Source of the DNA: Trueperaceae bacterium | GTDB taxonomy: Bacteria; Deinococcota; Deinococci; Deinococcales; Trueperaceae | DNA length: 64,000 nt | Reading direction: 5' to 3' | Assembly: GCA_036381595.1 (NCBI GenBank) | Contig: DASVCN010000034.1 | Coordinates: 48,081 to 112,080, forward strand | Shown here: positions 16,832-26,028 of the stretch, in pieces | Numbering within the stretch: position 1 is the stretch's first letter | Layout: every line of letters starts with the position of its first letter | Notes under the pieces: model-generated | What the model was told of the DNA's origin: nothing | The model's input: the letters and a program-made list of their open reading frames with translations, nothing else | The model's database searches: none | Made by a program: the position numbers and the translations under genes

Positions 16832-18787
16832 ATGACGACCGAAACGGCAACAGCGAAGGAGGCCGCGAGCAGAGAGGGCACGGGCGTCTTCTACGCCACC
16901 ACTCCGATCTTCTACGTCAACGCCGAGCCCCACATAGGGCACGCCTACACGACCATCCTGGTGGACGTGGTGACCCGCTACCACCGGCTGCGGGGAGACG
17001 ATACCTTCTTCCTCACCGGCACCGACGAGCACGGCGAGCGGATCTTCCAGGTGGCGCAGACGGCGGGCAAGAGCCCGCAGGAGTACACCGACGAGATCGC
17101 CGGCAAGTTCCGCGCCACCTGGGATGAGCTGGGCATAAGCTACGACGAGTTCATCCGCACCACAGAGGAGCGCCACAAGAAGGTGGTCCTCGACGTGCTG
17201 CAGCGGGTGTACGACAACGGGGACATCATCTTCGGCGAGTACGGCGGCCTCTACTGCCCCGGCTGTGAGCGCTACTACACCGAGAAGGAGCTGGTGAACG
17301 GGCGCTGCCCGCAGCACGACATCGTGCTCGAGTACCGCAGCGAGGAGAACTACTTCTTCCGCATGGAGAAGTACCGTCCGTGGCTCCGCGAGCACCTGCA
17401 GCGCAACCCCGATCTCATCCGCCCCAACCGGTACCGCAACGAGGTGCTCGGCATCCTCCGCGAGCCGGTGGGCGACCTCTCCATAAGCCGGCCCCGCTCG
17501 CGCGTGCCCTGGGGCATCCCTCTGCCCTGGGACGAGGAGCACGTCACCTACGTCTGGTTCGACGCCCTCATCAACTACTGGTCGGCGCTCGTCTCACGTG
17601 GCATCGAAGAGCGCTACTGGCCTCACGTGGAGCACTTCATCGCCAAGGACATCCTCAAACCGCACGGCGTGTTCTGGCCCACCATGCTCAAAGCCGCTGG
17701 CCTGCCCCTCTACCAGCACCTCAACGTGCACGGTTACTGGCTCACCGACCAGGGGAAGATGAGCAAGAGCAAGGGCAACGTGGTGCGCCCCCTCGACCTC
17801 AAGGACAAGTACGGCAACGACGCCTTCCGTTACTTCCTGATGCGCGACATGACGTTCGGACTCGACGCCACCTTCAGCGAGGTTGGGCTCGCCGAAAGGA
17901 TCAACTCGGACCTCGCCAACGACCTGGGCAACCTGCTCAACCGGACACTCGGCATGCTCAAGCGCTACCGCGACGGCAAGGTGCCGGGGCTCGCCGAGCT
18001 GGCGCCCGAGGACGAGGCGCTGCGCGACACCTTCGGTGAGCTGCCGGCAACGGTGGACGGCTACGTCGACTCGCTGCAGTTCGACCGGGCCATCGAAGCG
18101 GTGCTGGAAGCGGTACGCAAGGCCAACAAGTACGTGAGCGACACCCAGCCGTGGGAGCTGGTCAAGGACGAGGCCAATTCCGGGCGCCTCGACACCGTGC
18201 TCACCGGTTGCGTGGAGGCGCTCCGCTGTGCCGGCATCCTGCTGCAGCCGGTCATGCCCGAGAAGGCGATGGAGCTGTTCGACCAGTTGGGCATCGAACC
18301 GGCGACGAAGCTGGCCGCGGCCGCACAGTGGGGCTCGGTGCCCGCTGGCACCGTCACCAGGCCCGGTGCGCCCCTCTTCCCCCGCATCGATCTCGGTGAG
18401 TTACAGAAGTCGATCGACGCTGGCCCGCCGGCTCAGGAGCAGAAGCCGCTCGAGCACAAGGCCGAGGTGACTATCGACGACTTCGGCAAGCTCGAGTTCC
18501 GGGTGGCGACGGTGCTCGAGGCGAGCCAGCACCCCCAGGCCGACCGGCTGCTGGTGCTCAGGCTGAAGCTGGGGCCCGAGGAGCGCACGGTCGTCTCCGG
18601 CATCCGTGAGCACTACTCGCCGGAGCAACTCGTGGGCAGGAAGGTGATCGTCGTAGCGAACCTGAAACCGGTGAAGCTGCGCGGCGTCCTGTCGCAGGGG
18701 ATGATCCTGGCCGCCGAGGACGAACAGGGGAACCTCAGCCTCGTCCAGCTCGAACGCGACCTCGCCGACGGCAGCGAGGTTCGCTAG
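16832..18787 (+). CDS. metG: Methionyl-tRNA synthetase with C-terminal tRNA-binding domain
   Basis: Class Ia synthetase charging both initiator and elongator tRNA-Met. The HIGH motif appears as PHIGHAYTT (about residue 38), a single zinc knuckle as CPGCERYYTEKELVNGRCP followed by QHD, and KMSKS as GKMSKSKGN. Residues ~540-651 form the EMAP/TRBD domain (FGKLEFRVATVLEA ... LRGVLSQGMILAA) that dimerises and binds tRNA. 651 aa from the ATG at 16832, preceded by GGAGGA. Transcription is probably controlled by the leader at 16681-16788. Confidence 0.95.
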   Translation: MTTETATAKEAASREGTGVFYATTPIFYVNAEPHIGHAYTTILVDVVTRYHRLRGDDTFFLTGTDEHGERIFQVAQTAGKSPQEYTDEIAGKFRATWDELGISYDEFIRTTEERHKKVVLDVLQRVYDNGDIIFGEYGGLYCPGCERYYTEKELVNGRCPQHDIVLEYRSEENYFFRMEKYRPWLREHLQRNPDLIRPNRYRNEVLGILREPVGDLSISRPRSRVPWGIPLPWDEEHVTYVWFDALINYWSALVSRGIEERYWPHVEHFIAKDILKPHGVFWPTMLKAAGLPLYQHLNVHGYWLTDQGKMSKSKGNVVRPLDLKDKYGNDAFRYFLMRDMTFGLDATFSEVGLAERINSDLANDLGNLLNRTLGMLKRYRDGKVPGLAELAPEDEALRDTFGELPATVDGYVDSLQFDRAIEAVLEAVRKANKYVSDTQPWELVKDEANSGRLDTVLTGCVEALRCAGILLQPVMPEKAMELFDQLGIEPATKLAAAAQWGSVPAGTVTRPGAPLFPRIDLGELQKSIDAGPPAQEQKPLEHKAEVTIDDFGKLEFRVATVLEASQHPQADRLLVLRLKLGPEERTVVSGIREHYSPEQLVGRKVIVVANLKPVKLRGVLSQGMILAAEDEQGNLSLVQLERDLADGSEVR

Positions 18788-18800
18788 GGCTCAGCCAGGC

Positions 18801-18833
18801 GGCGGCGCCGGACTGTGTGCTGCCGGCGCCGCC
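18801..18833. terminator. Bidirectional hairpin between metG and the phosphoesterase gene
   Basis: GGCGGCGCCGG (18801-18811) pairs perfectly with CCGGCGCCGCC (18823-18833) around 11 nt. It lies between the two convergent stops. No strong T-run on either side. Confidence 0.55.
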
Positions 18834-18853
18834 TCCGATTCAGGAGTCCCTCC

Positions 18854-20191
18854 TCAATCGATGCCGAAGCGTTGGGCGAAGGAGAGGTCGAAGTGGAACT
18901 GGCTGTTCGCATCGGTCTGGTACCTGCTCAGGACCGGTGAGTAGGTGCGGACGGCTATCCGATCGAGCCCGCCCGCGCCCCCTCCGGGGATGAACTGGAT
19001 GATGCGCAGCCAACCCTGGCCGCCGTTCTCCCAGGTCTGGTAGTCGGCCAGCATCTCGTAGACCGGCAGACCTGCATCGTTGCTGCTCACCTGGTGGTAC
19101 TCGCCGTCCTCACCGTCGGGCCCCATGTGGAAGTGGCCGCCCAAGACCATGAACACCTGCGGGTAGGGCCGCACCAAGGCCTGGTAGATCTCCTCGCCGC
19201 TGCTGCTGCCCGGGTAAGGGTCACCGCTCGAAGTCACGCTCTGGGTGATGGTCGAGTGCCCCATCGCCCCGGGGTTGTCCCACAGGTAAGCGTGAGTAGT
19301 GATGATCGTCGGCATGCCCGGGTTCGCTTCCAGGATCCCCCGCGCCCAGGTCAGGACGTCCGTGGGAGCCTCCCACTCGAGCGCCAGGTGGAGGAACTGC
19401 TGGCCGCCGGCATCGAAGATCTGATAGTGATTCGTGTCTCTCGGTCCGGCGCCGCCATACCAGCCGTATCCGCTGTAACGCTGGGAGCCGAAATATTGGC
19501 GGTAGAGCGCCGTGGACGACTCCTTGTTGTTGCGGTCGGCATAGTCGTGGTTCCCCACCGTGGTGCTATAGGCCACCACGCCGTCCAGTTCGTCCATGGC
19601 GGCGTCGGCCCTGCTCCACTCGCTCCCGCTGGATCCGTGTTCGACGATGTCGCCCACGTGGGTCACGAACTCGATGTCGAGCGCGTCCTGCTGCTGGGCG
19701 ATCCAACCGGTCATCTGCGAGAACATGGTGTTGCTCTGGATCTCGATCATCGACTGGGTATCGGGGATCATCACGATGCTGAAACCCGGGTGGTCCCCTC
19801 CCACCAGTTCGATAGTCCCCCGGCGGATCGAACCATCTTCGCCGATGCCGATGGCACTGAGGCGGAAGCGACCCTCTCGGGTTGGCATGAAACTCCCGGT
19901 GTAGTCGCCGTCGCCATCGCTGTCGCTGAGCACTCCCACCCAGTCTCCGTTGACCTCCAGGTGGACGCTCTCCAACGGCGTGGATACCGCGCTCGTATCG
20001 ACCCGGACCGGCACGCTGTTGCCCACCGATACCTGGCTCCCGGCGCGCGGCTCGACGAACTCGAGATCCGATGCGCCGCCCGGGAACAGGTCGGTCAGGG
20101 TGGAACAACCGGCCAGCGCGACCAGCAGCACCGCGGCCGCTATCGCGCGCAGGACCCCGGTTGGAGCCCGGTATTTCGTGTCTTCCTTCAT
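18854..20191 (-). CDS. Lipoprotein metallophosphoesterase
   Basis: 445 aa. The signal peptide ends in the lipobox LAGC (Cys about residue 29), so the protein is lipid-anchored outside the cytoplasm. An N-terminal Ig-like beta domain (residues ~40-130) precedes a calcineurin-type phosphoesterase domain with PDTQ, GDIVEHG, GNHD, a TTHAY His and GGHFH, which together give the two-metal site. Substrate unknown. Divergent from livJ. The ATG at 20191 is the natural start. Confidence 0.83.
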   Translation of the reverse strand: MKEDTKYRAPTGVLRAIAAAVLLVALAGCSTLTDLFPGGASDLEFVEPRAGSQVSVGNSVPVRVDTSAVSTPLESVHLEVNGDWVGVLSDSDGDGDYTGSFMPTREGRFRLSAIGIGEDGSIRRGTIELVGGDHPGFSIVMIPDTQSMIEIQSNTMFSQMTGWIAQQQDALDIEFVTHVGDIVEHGSSGSEWSRADAAMDELDGVVAYSTTVGNHDYADRNNKESSTALYRQYFGSQRYSGYGWYGGAGPRDTNHYQIFDAGGQQFLHLALEWEAPTDVLTWARGILEANPGMPTIITTHAYLWDNPGAMGHSTITQSVTSSGDPYPGSSSGEEIYQALVRPYPQVFMVLGGHFHMGPDGEDGEYHQVSSNDAGLPVYEMLADYQTWENGGQGWLRIIQFIPGGGAGGLDRIAVRTYSPVLSRYQTDANSQFHFDLSFAQRFGID

Positions 20192-20296
20192 CAGCCCCCC
20201 TGCTCCTGTGGTTGCGGTGGAGTCGCTCCAACTTATGAAGCAGGAGCAGCGCAGACCGGTACATCGGTCACTCTCTGAGGGGATTTCTCACGGTGT

Positions 20297-20302
20297 TATA
20301 CT
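20297..20302 (+). promoter_or_regulatory. -10 box upstream of liv operon
   Basis: TATACT, 50 nt before the livJ ATG; no convincing -35 match. Confidence 0.4.
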
Positions 20303-20351
20303 CCCGCTCAACCAGGCAAAACTGCTGGGTCTCGAAAATCCTGGAGGAACG

Positions 20352-21599
20352 ATGATCGGAACCATCAGACGCGCATTGGTAGCTTCGTTCGTGGCGCTGG
20401 CCCTGCCGGCCTTCGCTCTCGCTCAGGAACAGATCGAGATCGGACTGCTCCTCCCCTTCACCGGCGAGTACGACTGGGTGGGCGCGAACGTGCAGCCCGT
20501 CGCCCAGATGATCGCCGACGAAGTGAACGAGAGCGGCGGGATCGGCGGCCGCGACATCGTACTGGTGCAGGGCGACACCGAGGGCACCGTCGACGCCGGC
20601 TTCACCGCTGCCCAGAAACTGGTCAATGTCGACGGGGTCGTCGGCCTCGTGGGGCCCACCTCACTCTCCTTCGCCGGGGTTCGCCAGGTCGTGCTCGACA
20701 ACGGAGTGCCCATCGTCACCCCGACGGCAGGCACCACCGCCCTCGACATGCTCGACCGCACCTACCTGTTCCGCACCGTGCCCTCCGACGCCCTGGGCGG
20801 CCGGGCGATCGCCAGGGCGGCCACCGACGCTCAGTACCTTGCCGCCGACGAACCGTTCAGCAACCCGGTCCTGATGGTGGGCCAGGCGCCGGCGATGATC
20901 TCCTTCCGCGACCCGATCCAGCGCTCCTTCGACGACTACGGCGCGCCCGTCGCGGCGACCATAGAGTTCACGCCCGGCAAGGCCTCCTACCGTAGCGAAG
21001 TGCAGGAGGCGATGTCGAGCGATCCTGACCTGATCGTGCTGGTGGGCACGCCCGAGGACTCGGCCCGGATCATGCAGGCGGCGTTCCAGGCGGGCTACGA
21101 CGGCGGCTGGTTCGTGACCCAGGACCAGACGAATCCGGAGTTCATCGAGCTGGTCACCGCCCAACTGGCCGAGGGGATCTACGGCCTCGAGGAGGTGGCC
21201 GACCCGGACAGCGCCCAGCTCAACGAGGAGTTCCGGGCCCGCTTCGAGGAGTACGCCGGCAAGGAGGTGCAGATCTTCGGCACCAACACCTACGACGCTA
21301 TGAACGTGATCGCCCTCGCGCTGCTGCGCGCCGAGCTCAACGGCGAAGAGATCAGCCGCGAGTCGCTGGCTGCCAACATCCGCCCCGTGACCGATCCGGG
21401 CGCCGACAAGGTCGTGGTCCACAGCTACACCGAGGGCAAGGAGGCGCTCGAAGCGGGCAACGAGATCGACTATCAGGGCCTCGTGGGACCGATCGACTTC
21501 GACGAGTACGGCAACATCACCGCGCCGTTCGGCATCCGTCACGTCGAGGACGGTGAGTGGGTGACGGAGGCGATCATCCCCGCGGACGCGCTTCAGTAA
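20352..21599 (+). CDS. livJ: Branched-chain amino acid ABC transporter, substrate-binding protein
   Basis: Periplasmic-type binding protein of the Leu/Ile/Val family that delivers ligand to LivHM. Signal peptide MIGTIRRALVASFVALAL ending in FALAQ, then IEIGLLLPFTGEYDWVGAN, the usual type 1 PBP opening, and GVVGLVGPTSLSFAGVRQV with the ligand-contacting region. 415 aa from the ATG at 20352 with GGAGGA. First gene of a five-gene operon. Ligand may be amino acids, amides or urea; branched-chain amino acids are assumed from the family. Confidence 0.88.
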   Translation: MIGTIRRALVASFVALALPAFALAQEQIEIGLLLPFTGEYDWVGANVQPVAQMIADEVNESGGIGGRDIVLVQGDTEGTVDAGFTAAQKLVNVDGVVGLVGPTSLSFAGVRQVVLDNGVPIVTPTAGTTALDMLDRTYLFRTVPSDALGGRAIARAATDAQYLAADEPFSNPVLMVGQAPAMISFRDPIQRSFDDYGAPVAATIEFTPGKASYRSEVQEAMSSDPDLIVLVGTPEDSARIMQAAFQAGYDGGWFVTQDQTNPEFIELVTAQLAEGIYGLEEVADPDSAQLNEEFRARFEEYAGKEVQIFGTNTYDAMNVIALALLRAELNGEEISRESLAANIRPVTDPGADKVVVHSYTEGKEALEAGNEIDYQGLVGPIDFDEYGNITAPFGIRHVEDGEWVTEAIIPADALQ

Positions 21600-21672
21600 C
21601 GACTCCTCGATCGGGGGTGGCTCCCGCCCGTTCCAACGGTGCGGAAGCCATCCCCTCTTCTGAGCCCCTCGA

Positions 21673-22533
21673 GTGACTATCTTCCTGCAGACACTTGTAT
21701 TCGGTTTGGCGACCGGCGCCGTCATCAGTCTGGGCGCGGTCGGGCTCTCCCTTTCGTACGGGGTGACCCGCTTCATCAACTTCTCCTACGGTGAACTGCT
21801 GACCCTGGGCGCCTACTTCACCGTGCTGGCGGTCTCCCTGGGCATGGGACTGCCGCTCGCCGTCATCGTGGCCACCCTGGTCGTGGGCGCGATCGGCACC
21901 CTGCTGGCCAAGGTGTTCTTCGATCCGCTCATGAACCGCGGCTTCCTGCCGCTCCTCGTCACCAGCGTGGGCCTGGCCTTCGTCCTCCAGAACCTCGTGA
22001 GGATGCTCTTCGGCTCTACCCCGATCCGCTTCCCGCTGCCGCTCATGCGCCCCTGGGACCTGGGGGAACTGTTCATCCCCAAGATCCCGGTGCTGGTCAT
22101 CGTCGTGGCGCTCGGGGCCATGCTCGCCATCCACCTGATGCTCCACTTCAGCGACGTGGGCAAGATGATGCGAGCCACCAGCGACAACCCCGATCTCGCT
22201 CGAGCGTCGGGGATCTTCACCGGCCGGGTGCTCTCGGCAACCTGGTTCGTATCGTCGCTTATCGCAGCCCTGGGCGGAGTCCTCCTCGCCATCACCCAGA
22301 TCGCCTTGCAGCCGGTCATGGGCTGGAGCTTCCTGCTGGTCGTCTTCGCGGCCGTGCTGCTGGGCGGCATCGGAAGCCCCTACGGGGCGATGCTGGGGGC
22401 TCTGCTGGTGGGTCTGGGCATAGAGTTCGGCACGACCTACGTCTCTGCCGACTACGGCCAGGCGTTCGCCTTCCTCATCCTCCTGCTGGTGCTGCTGCTG
22501 CGGCCTCGCGGCATCATGGGCGGTGCGGCGTGA
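21673..22533 (+). CDS. livH: Branched-chain amino acid ABC transporter permease LivH
   Basis: 286 aa, about eight membrane helices. VGLSLSYGVTRFINFSYGEL at the N-terminus and the C-terminal GGIGSPYGAMLGALLVGLG are family signatures. It pairs with LivM to form the channel. GTG start at 21673, 73 nt after livJ. Confidence 0.92.
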   Translation: MTIFLQTLVFGLATGAVISLGAVGLSLSYGVTRFINFSYGELLTLGAYFTVLAVSLGMGLPLAVIVATLVVGAIGTLLAKVFFDPLMNRGFLPLLVTSVGLAFVLQNLVRMLFGSTPIRFPLPLMRPWDLGELFIPKIPVLVIVVALGAMLAIHLMLHFSDVGKMMRATSDNPDLARASGIFTGRVLSATWFVSSLIAALGGVLLAITQIALQPVMGWSFLLVVFAAVLLGGIGSPYGAMLGALLVGLGIEFGTTYVSADYGQAFAFLILLLVLLLRPRGIMGGAA

Positions 22534-22567
22534 GACGCGGTCCCGTGCGCCGCCGCGGGGAGGACTG

Positions 22568-23557
22568 ATGTCGCTCCTGCCGTTCCTCGTGAGCCTGCTC
22601 ACGCTAGCGCTCATCTACGGGCTGCTCGCCTTGGGCCTCAACGTCCAGTTCGGCTACACCGGCCTCCTGAACTTCGGTCACGTCGCTTTCTTCGCGGCCG
22701 GCGCGTTCGCCAGCGCCGTAGCCACGCTGCCGCCGCCGGGCAGCGCGGCCTACCTCGAGGCGGGGGCGAGGTACGAGGTCGGTCTGGGCCTGCCGCTGCC
22801 GTTCGGCTTCCTGCTGGGCGGTCTGGTCGCCGGGCTCCTCGCTCTGTTGGTGGGCGCGACGAGCATCCGCCTCTCGTCTCACTACCTGGCGATCGCCACC
22901 TTCGCCATGGCCGAGATCTTCCGCAGCTTCCTGAGCAACGAGGAGTGGCTCACCCGCGGCCAGTTCGGGATCACCAACGTTCCGCAACCGCTCAGGGGAA
23001 CCCCGCTGGGCATCGACCGGTTCCCGGTGGCCTACCTGCTGATCACGGCTACCGTGGTGGCACTGCTGCTGATCCTCACCATCCGGCTCACCGAGTCCCC
23101 CTACGGCCGGGCGCTCCGCTCGGTACGGGACGACGAGACAGCGGCACGTGTGCTGGGCAAGCGGGCCACCCTGCTGAAACTGGGGGCGTTCGTGATGGGC
23201 GGAGTCCTGGCCGGCTTCGCAGGCAGCCTCTGGACCCACTGGCTGGGCGTGGTTCACGTGGGCCAGTTCGTCCCGATAATCACCTTCCAGGTGTGGCTGG
23301 CGCTCCTCCTGGGCGGGGCCGGCAACCATTGGGGGGTGCTGCTGGGCGCCCTGCTGCTGATGGTCATCCGCGAAGGCACCCGTTTCCTGGGGGCGATTCC
23401 CGGGCTCGACGAGCTGAGCCGCCGCAACCCTTCGTTCCTGCCTTCGCTCCGCTTCGTGCTCATCGGCCTGCTGCTCATCCTCACGGTTCGCTTCTTCCCG
23501 CGCGGCATCCTCCCCGAGCGGCTGCGCAAGGCTCCGCCCCCGGGGGAGGCGCAGTGA
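22568..23557 (+). CDS. livM: Branched-chain amino acid ABC transporter permease LivM
   Basis: 329 aa, multi-pass. GLNVQFGYTGLLNFGHVAFF, the SVRDDETAARVLGK cytoplasmic loop that contacts the ATPases, and FQVWLALLLGGAGNHWGVLLG. The ATG at 22568 (GGGAGGACTG before it) is preferred to a frame beginning inside livH. Its stop overlaps livG in GTGA. Confidence 0.92.
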   Translation: MSLLPFLVSLLTLALIYGLLALGLNVQFGYTGLLNFGHVAFFAAGAFASAVATLPPPGSAAYLEAGARYEVGLGLPLPFGFLLGGLVAGLLALLVGATSIRLSSHYLAIATFAMAEIFRSFLSNEEWLTRGQFGITNVPQPLRGTPLGIDRFPVAYLLITATVVALLLILTIRLTESPYGRALRSVRDDETAARVLGKRATLLKLGAFVMGGVLAGFAGSLWTHWLGVVHVGQFVPIITFQVWLALLLGGAGNHWGVLLGALLLMVIREGTRFLGAIPGLDELSRRNPSFLPSLRFVLIGLLLILTVRFFPRGILPERLRKAPPPGEAQ

Positions 23558-24315
23558 GTCTGCTGAAGGTCGACGCCATCAGCAAGAGCTTCGGCGGCAT
23601 CAAGGCGGTCGACGGCTGCAGCTTCGAGGTACCGGCCGGCGGCGTGACGGGGCTCATCGGCCCGAACGGAGCCGGCAAGTCGACCCTGTTCGACATGGTC
23701 AGCGGGGTGACCAGGCCGGACGAAGGCCGGGTGATCCTCGACGGCCGCGACGTCACCGGCGGACCGCCCGAGCGGATCGCCGCGTTCGGGCTGGCCCGGA
23801 CCTTCCAGACGCCGAGGCTCTTCCACGGGATGAGCTGCTGGGAGAACCTGATGGTGGCAGGGGCCGACCAGCCGGGCGAGTCGCTTTGGACCGCGTTCAC
23901 CGGAAGCGCGCGCTCGCGGGGACGGGAGCGGGAGCTCAACGAGCGGGCTCACGAGCTGCTCCGTTTCCTTCAGCTCTCGCACCTCACCGATGCGCCCGCC
24001 ACATCTCTCTCGGGTGGGCAGAGGAAACTGCTCTCCCTGGGCCGGGCGCTGATGACCGAACCCCGACTCATCCTCCTCGACGAGCCCGCCGCCGGCGTGA
24101 ACGCCTCCCTGACGCGAACGCTCATGGAGCGGATAAGCGAGATCAACGACCGGGGCGTCGCCTTCCTGATCGTCGAGCACGACATGGACCTGGTCATGAG
24201 CCTGTGCCGGCAGGTCGTCGTCATGCACCAGGGGCGGGTGCTGGCCAACGGCACGCCGGCACAGGTGCAGTCCGATCCGATGGTGGTGGAGGCCTACCTG
24301 GGAGGGGTCACATGA
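23554..24315 (+). CDS. livG: Branched-chain amino acid ABC transporter ATPase LivG
   Basis: 253 aa. Walker A GPNGAGKST, the LivG-specific GLARTFQTPRLF (Q-loop), signature SLSGGQRKLLSLGRAL, Walker B LILLDEPAAG and switch His in VEHDMDLVM. Translationally coupled to livM and livF by 4-nt overlaps. Confidence 0.94.
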   Translation: MSLLKVDAISKSFGGIKAVDGCSFEVPAGGVTGLIGPNGAGKSTLFDMVSGVTRPDEGRVILDGRDVTGGPPERIAAFGLARTFQTPRLFHGMSCWENLMVAGADQPGESLWTAFTGSARSRGRERELNERAHELLRFLQLSHLTDAPATSLSGGQRKLLSLGRALMTEPRLILLDEPAAGVNASLTRTLMERISEINDRGVAFLIVEHDMDLVMSLCRQVVVMHQGRVLANGTPAQVQSDPMVVEAYLGGVT

Positions 24316-25040
24316 GCTCGCCACTCCTCGAGGTCGACGGACTCGACGCCGGCTACGGTTCGCTGCAGATCCTGTTCGGGGTCGACCTGCAAGTGGCCGA
24401 CGGCGAGTCGGTGCTCGTCTTCGGGCCGAACGGCGCTGGCAAGAGCACCCTGCTCAAGGCGTTGCTGGGCCTGGCCCGGCAGATGGGCGGAGGAGCCACC
24501 TTGGCGGGCGAGCCGTTGGCGGGGCTGCCGCCCGAGCGGATCGTGCGGCTGGGCCTGGGCTACGTGCCGCAGATAGACAACGTCTTCCGGAACATGAGTG
24601 TCGAGGAGAACCTCGACATCGGATCGATGATGCTGCCCAGGGCGCAGCGGCGCCGTCGCAGAGCCGCGATCCTCGACCTCTTCCCCATCCTTGCGCAACG
24701 CCGGCGCCAGCAGGCGGGCACCCTCTCGGGCGGTCAGCGGCAGATGCTGGCGATGGCCAGGGCGCTGCTCACCCAGCCGGGGCTGCTGCTGCTCGACGAA
24801 CCCTCCGCCGGCCTCTCGCCCCAGGCGATGCGCGAGATGTTCGCGACGATCAGGCGCATCTCCGAGGTCGGCACGGCGATCCTGATGGTCGAGCAGAACT
24901 CGAAGCAGGCGCTGGAGTACGTCGACCGAGGCTACGTGCTGGAGAACGGCCGGGTTCGTTTCGAGGGGGCGGCGCGGGAGCTGCTGGAGCGCCGCGACAT
25001 CGCCGAACTCTACCTGGGGGTCAGACGGAAGGCCGAGTAG
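24312..25040 (+). CDS. livF: Branched-chain amino acid ABC transporter ATPase LivF
   Basis: 242 aa. Walker A GPNGAGKST, LGYVPQIDNVFRNMSVEENL, signature TLSGGQRQMLAMARAL, Walker B LLLLDEPSAGL and VEQN switch typical of LivF. ATG overlaps the livG stop (ATGA). Last gene of the operon, convergent with carbonic anhydrase. Confidence 0.94.
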   Translation: MSSPLLEVDGLDAGYGSLQILFGVDLQVADGESVLVFGPNGAGKSTLLKALLGLARQMGGGATLAGEPLAGLPPERIVRLGLGYVPQIDNVFRNMSVEENLDIGSMMLPRAQRRRRRAAILDLFPILAQRRRQQAGTLSGGQRQMLAMARALLTQPGLLLLDEPSAGLSPQAMREMFATIRRISEVGTAILMVEQNSKQALEYVDRGYVLENGRVRFEGAARELLERRDIAELYLGVRRKAE

Positions 25041-25120
25041 CTGTTCGGGGCGCCGGCCCGGTCTGAGTGAGTTTCAGGCTGGCGTCCGGTCGGTTCAGGT
25101 CCTCGGGACTCCGCCACTTG

Positions 25121-25203
25121 CCGCTGTCCCCGTCGGTGTCGGTCTTCAGGCCGTCCCCGTCGGTCTCGGTCTTCAGGCCGTCCCGGTCGGTTGGGGTCTT
25201 CAG
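25121..25203. repeat. 27-bp tandem repeat, 3 copies, at carbonic anhydrase 3' end
   Basis: Three copies of a unit containing GGTCTTCAGGCCGTCCC and CGTCGGT. The last copy includes the carbonic anhydrase stop codon; an alternative minus-strand frame reads GLKTxTDxD three times. Confidence 0.8.
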
Positions 25204-25883
25204 GCCGCCGCCCCCGTGGCCACCCGGTAGGCGGGATCCACCTCCTCGATGCTCGACACGGTGAAGTCGAGGTCGTGCAGGATGCCGTCTTCCAACCCGT
25301 AGATCCAGGCGTGGACCGAGAGTTCGTCCCCCTGCGCCCAAACCTTCTGCACGATGCTGGTGCTGCAAACGTTGCGCGCCTGGGTCAAGGCGTTCAGCTC
25401 GGCCAGCCGGCGAGGCCGCTGCTCCTCGGGCAACCGTTCCAGGGCCTCGCGGTGGTGGTGCGCAACGTCGCGAACGTGCCTGAGCCAGTTGTCGGCGAGC
25501 ATTCCCGGCCTTGCGGGAGCGAGGGCTGCCGCCACCCCGCCGCAACCGTAATGCCCGCAGACGATCACGTGCTTCACCGCCAGCGCCTCGACCGCGTACT
25601 CCAGTACCGAGAGCACGTTCATATCGGTGTGAGCGACGACGTTGCCCACGTTGCGATGCACGAATACCTCGCCCGGGGGCAGGTCGATGACCTGGTTGGC
25701 TGGCACGCGGGAGTCGGAACAGCCGATCCACAGGTAATCCGGCCGCTGCACCGCCGCGAGCCGTTCGAAAGCCCGCGGATCCTCTGCTCGCAGACGCTGC
25801 GACCAGCGTCGGTTGTTCTCGAAGAGTTGCGGTAGTTTCCTCACCGTCCCGCCCCGTTTCGCCACGGCCTGCTCGAACGCCAT
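25200..25883 (-). CDS. Beta-class carbonic anhydrase
   Basis: Zinc enzyme hydrating CO2 to bicarbonate. The ligands appear as CSDSR (Cys, Asp-Ser-Arg) and HYGCGG (His and Cys). VFVHRNVGNVV and the C-terminal WIYGLEDGILHDL match the family. 227 aa from the ATG at 25883. A weak promoter (ATGACC at 25945-25940, 17-nt spacer, TACAGT at 25922-25917) lies upstream. The longer in-frame ORF to 26180 is rejected because it overlaps the divergent metallopeptidase and its promoter. Confidence 0.93.
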   Translation of the reverse strand: MAFEQAVAKRGGTVRKLPQLFENNRRWSQRLRAEDPRAFERLAAVQRPDYLWIGCSDSRVPANQVIDLPPGEVFVHRNVGNVVAHTDMNVLSVLEYAVEALAVKHVIVCGHYGCGGVAAALAPARPGMLADNWLRHVRDVAHHHREALERLPEEQRPRRLAELNALTQARNVCSTSIVQKVWAQGDELSVHAWIYGLEDGILHDLDFTVSSIEEVDPAYRVATGAAA

Positions 25884-25916
25884 CCGATCGTGTTCCGCGC
25901 CCGTCTCATGACCGGC

Positions 25917-25945
25917 ACTGTAACCGATGTCGGCCGGCTGGTCAT
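25917..25945 (-). promoter_or_regulatory. Candidate promoter of carbonic anhydrase
   Basis: ATGACC, 17 nt, TACAGT on the minus strand, about 34 nt upstream of the start. Confidence 0.4.
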
Positions 25946-26028
25946 TGTGCGCCTCTGCCTGGTGCGGTCGGCGCTGCCGACCGAAGATTGGCTGGCGCGC
26001 CTTCGGGAGCGTCGGGAGGAGCGAGCTG

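Noticed and set aside
25021..25731. Minus-strand ORF reading GLKTxTDxD repeats
   Set aside because: It is an alternative frame of the carbonic anhydrase gene plus the tandem repeat, not a separate protein.
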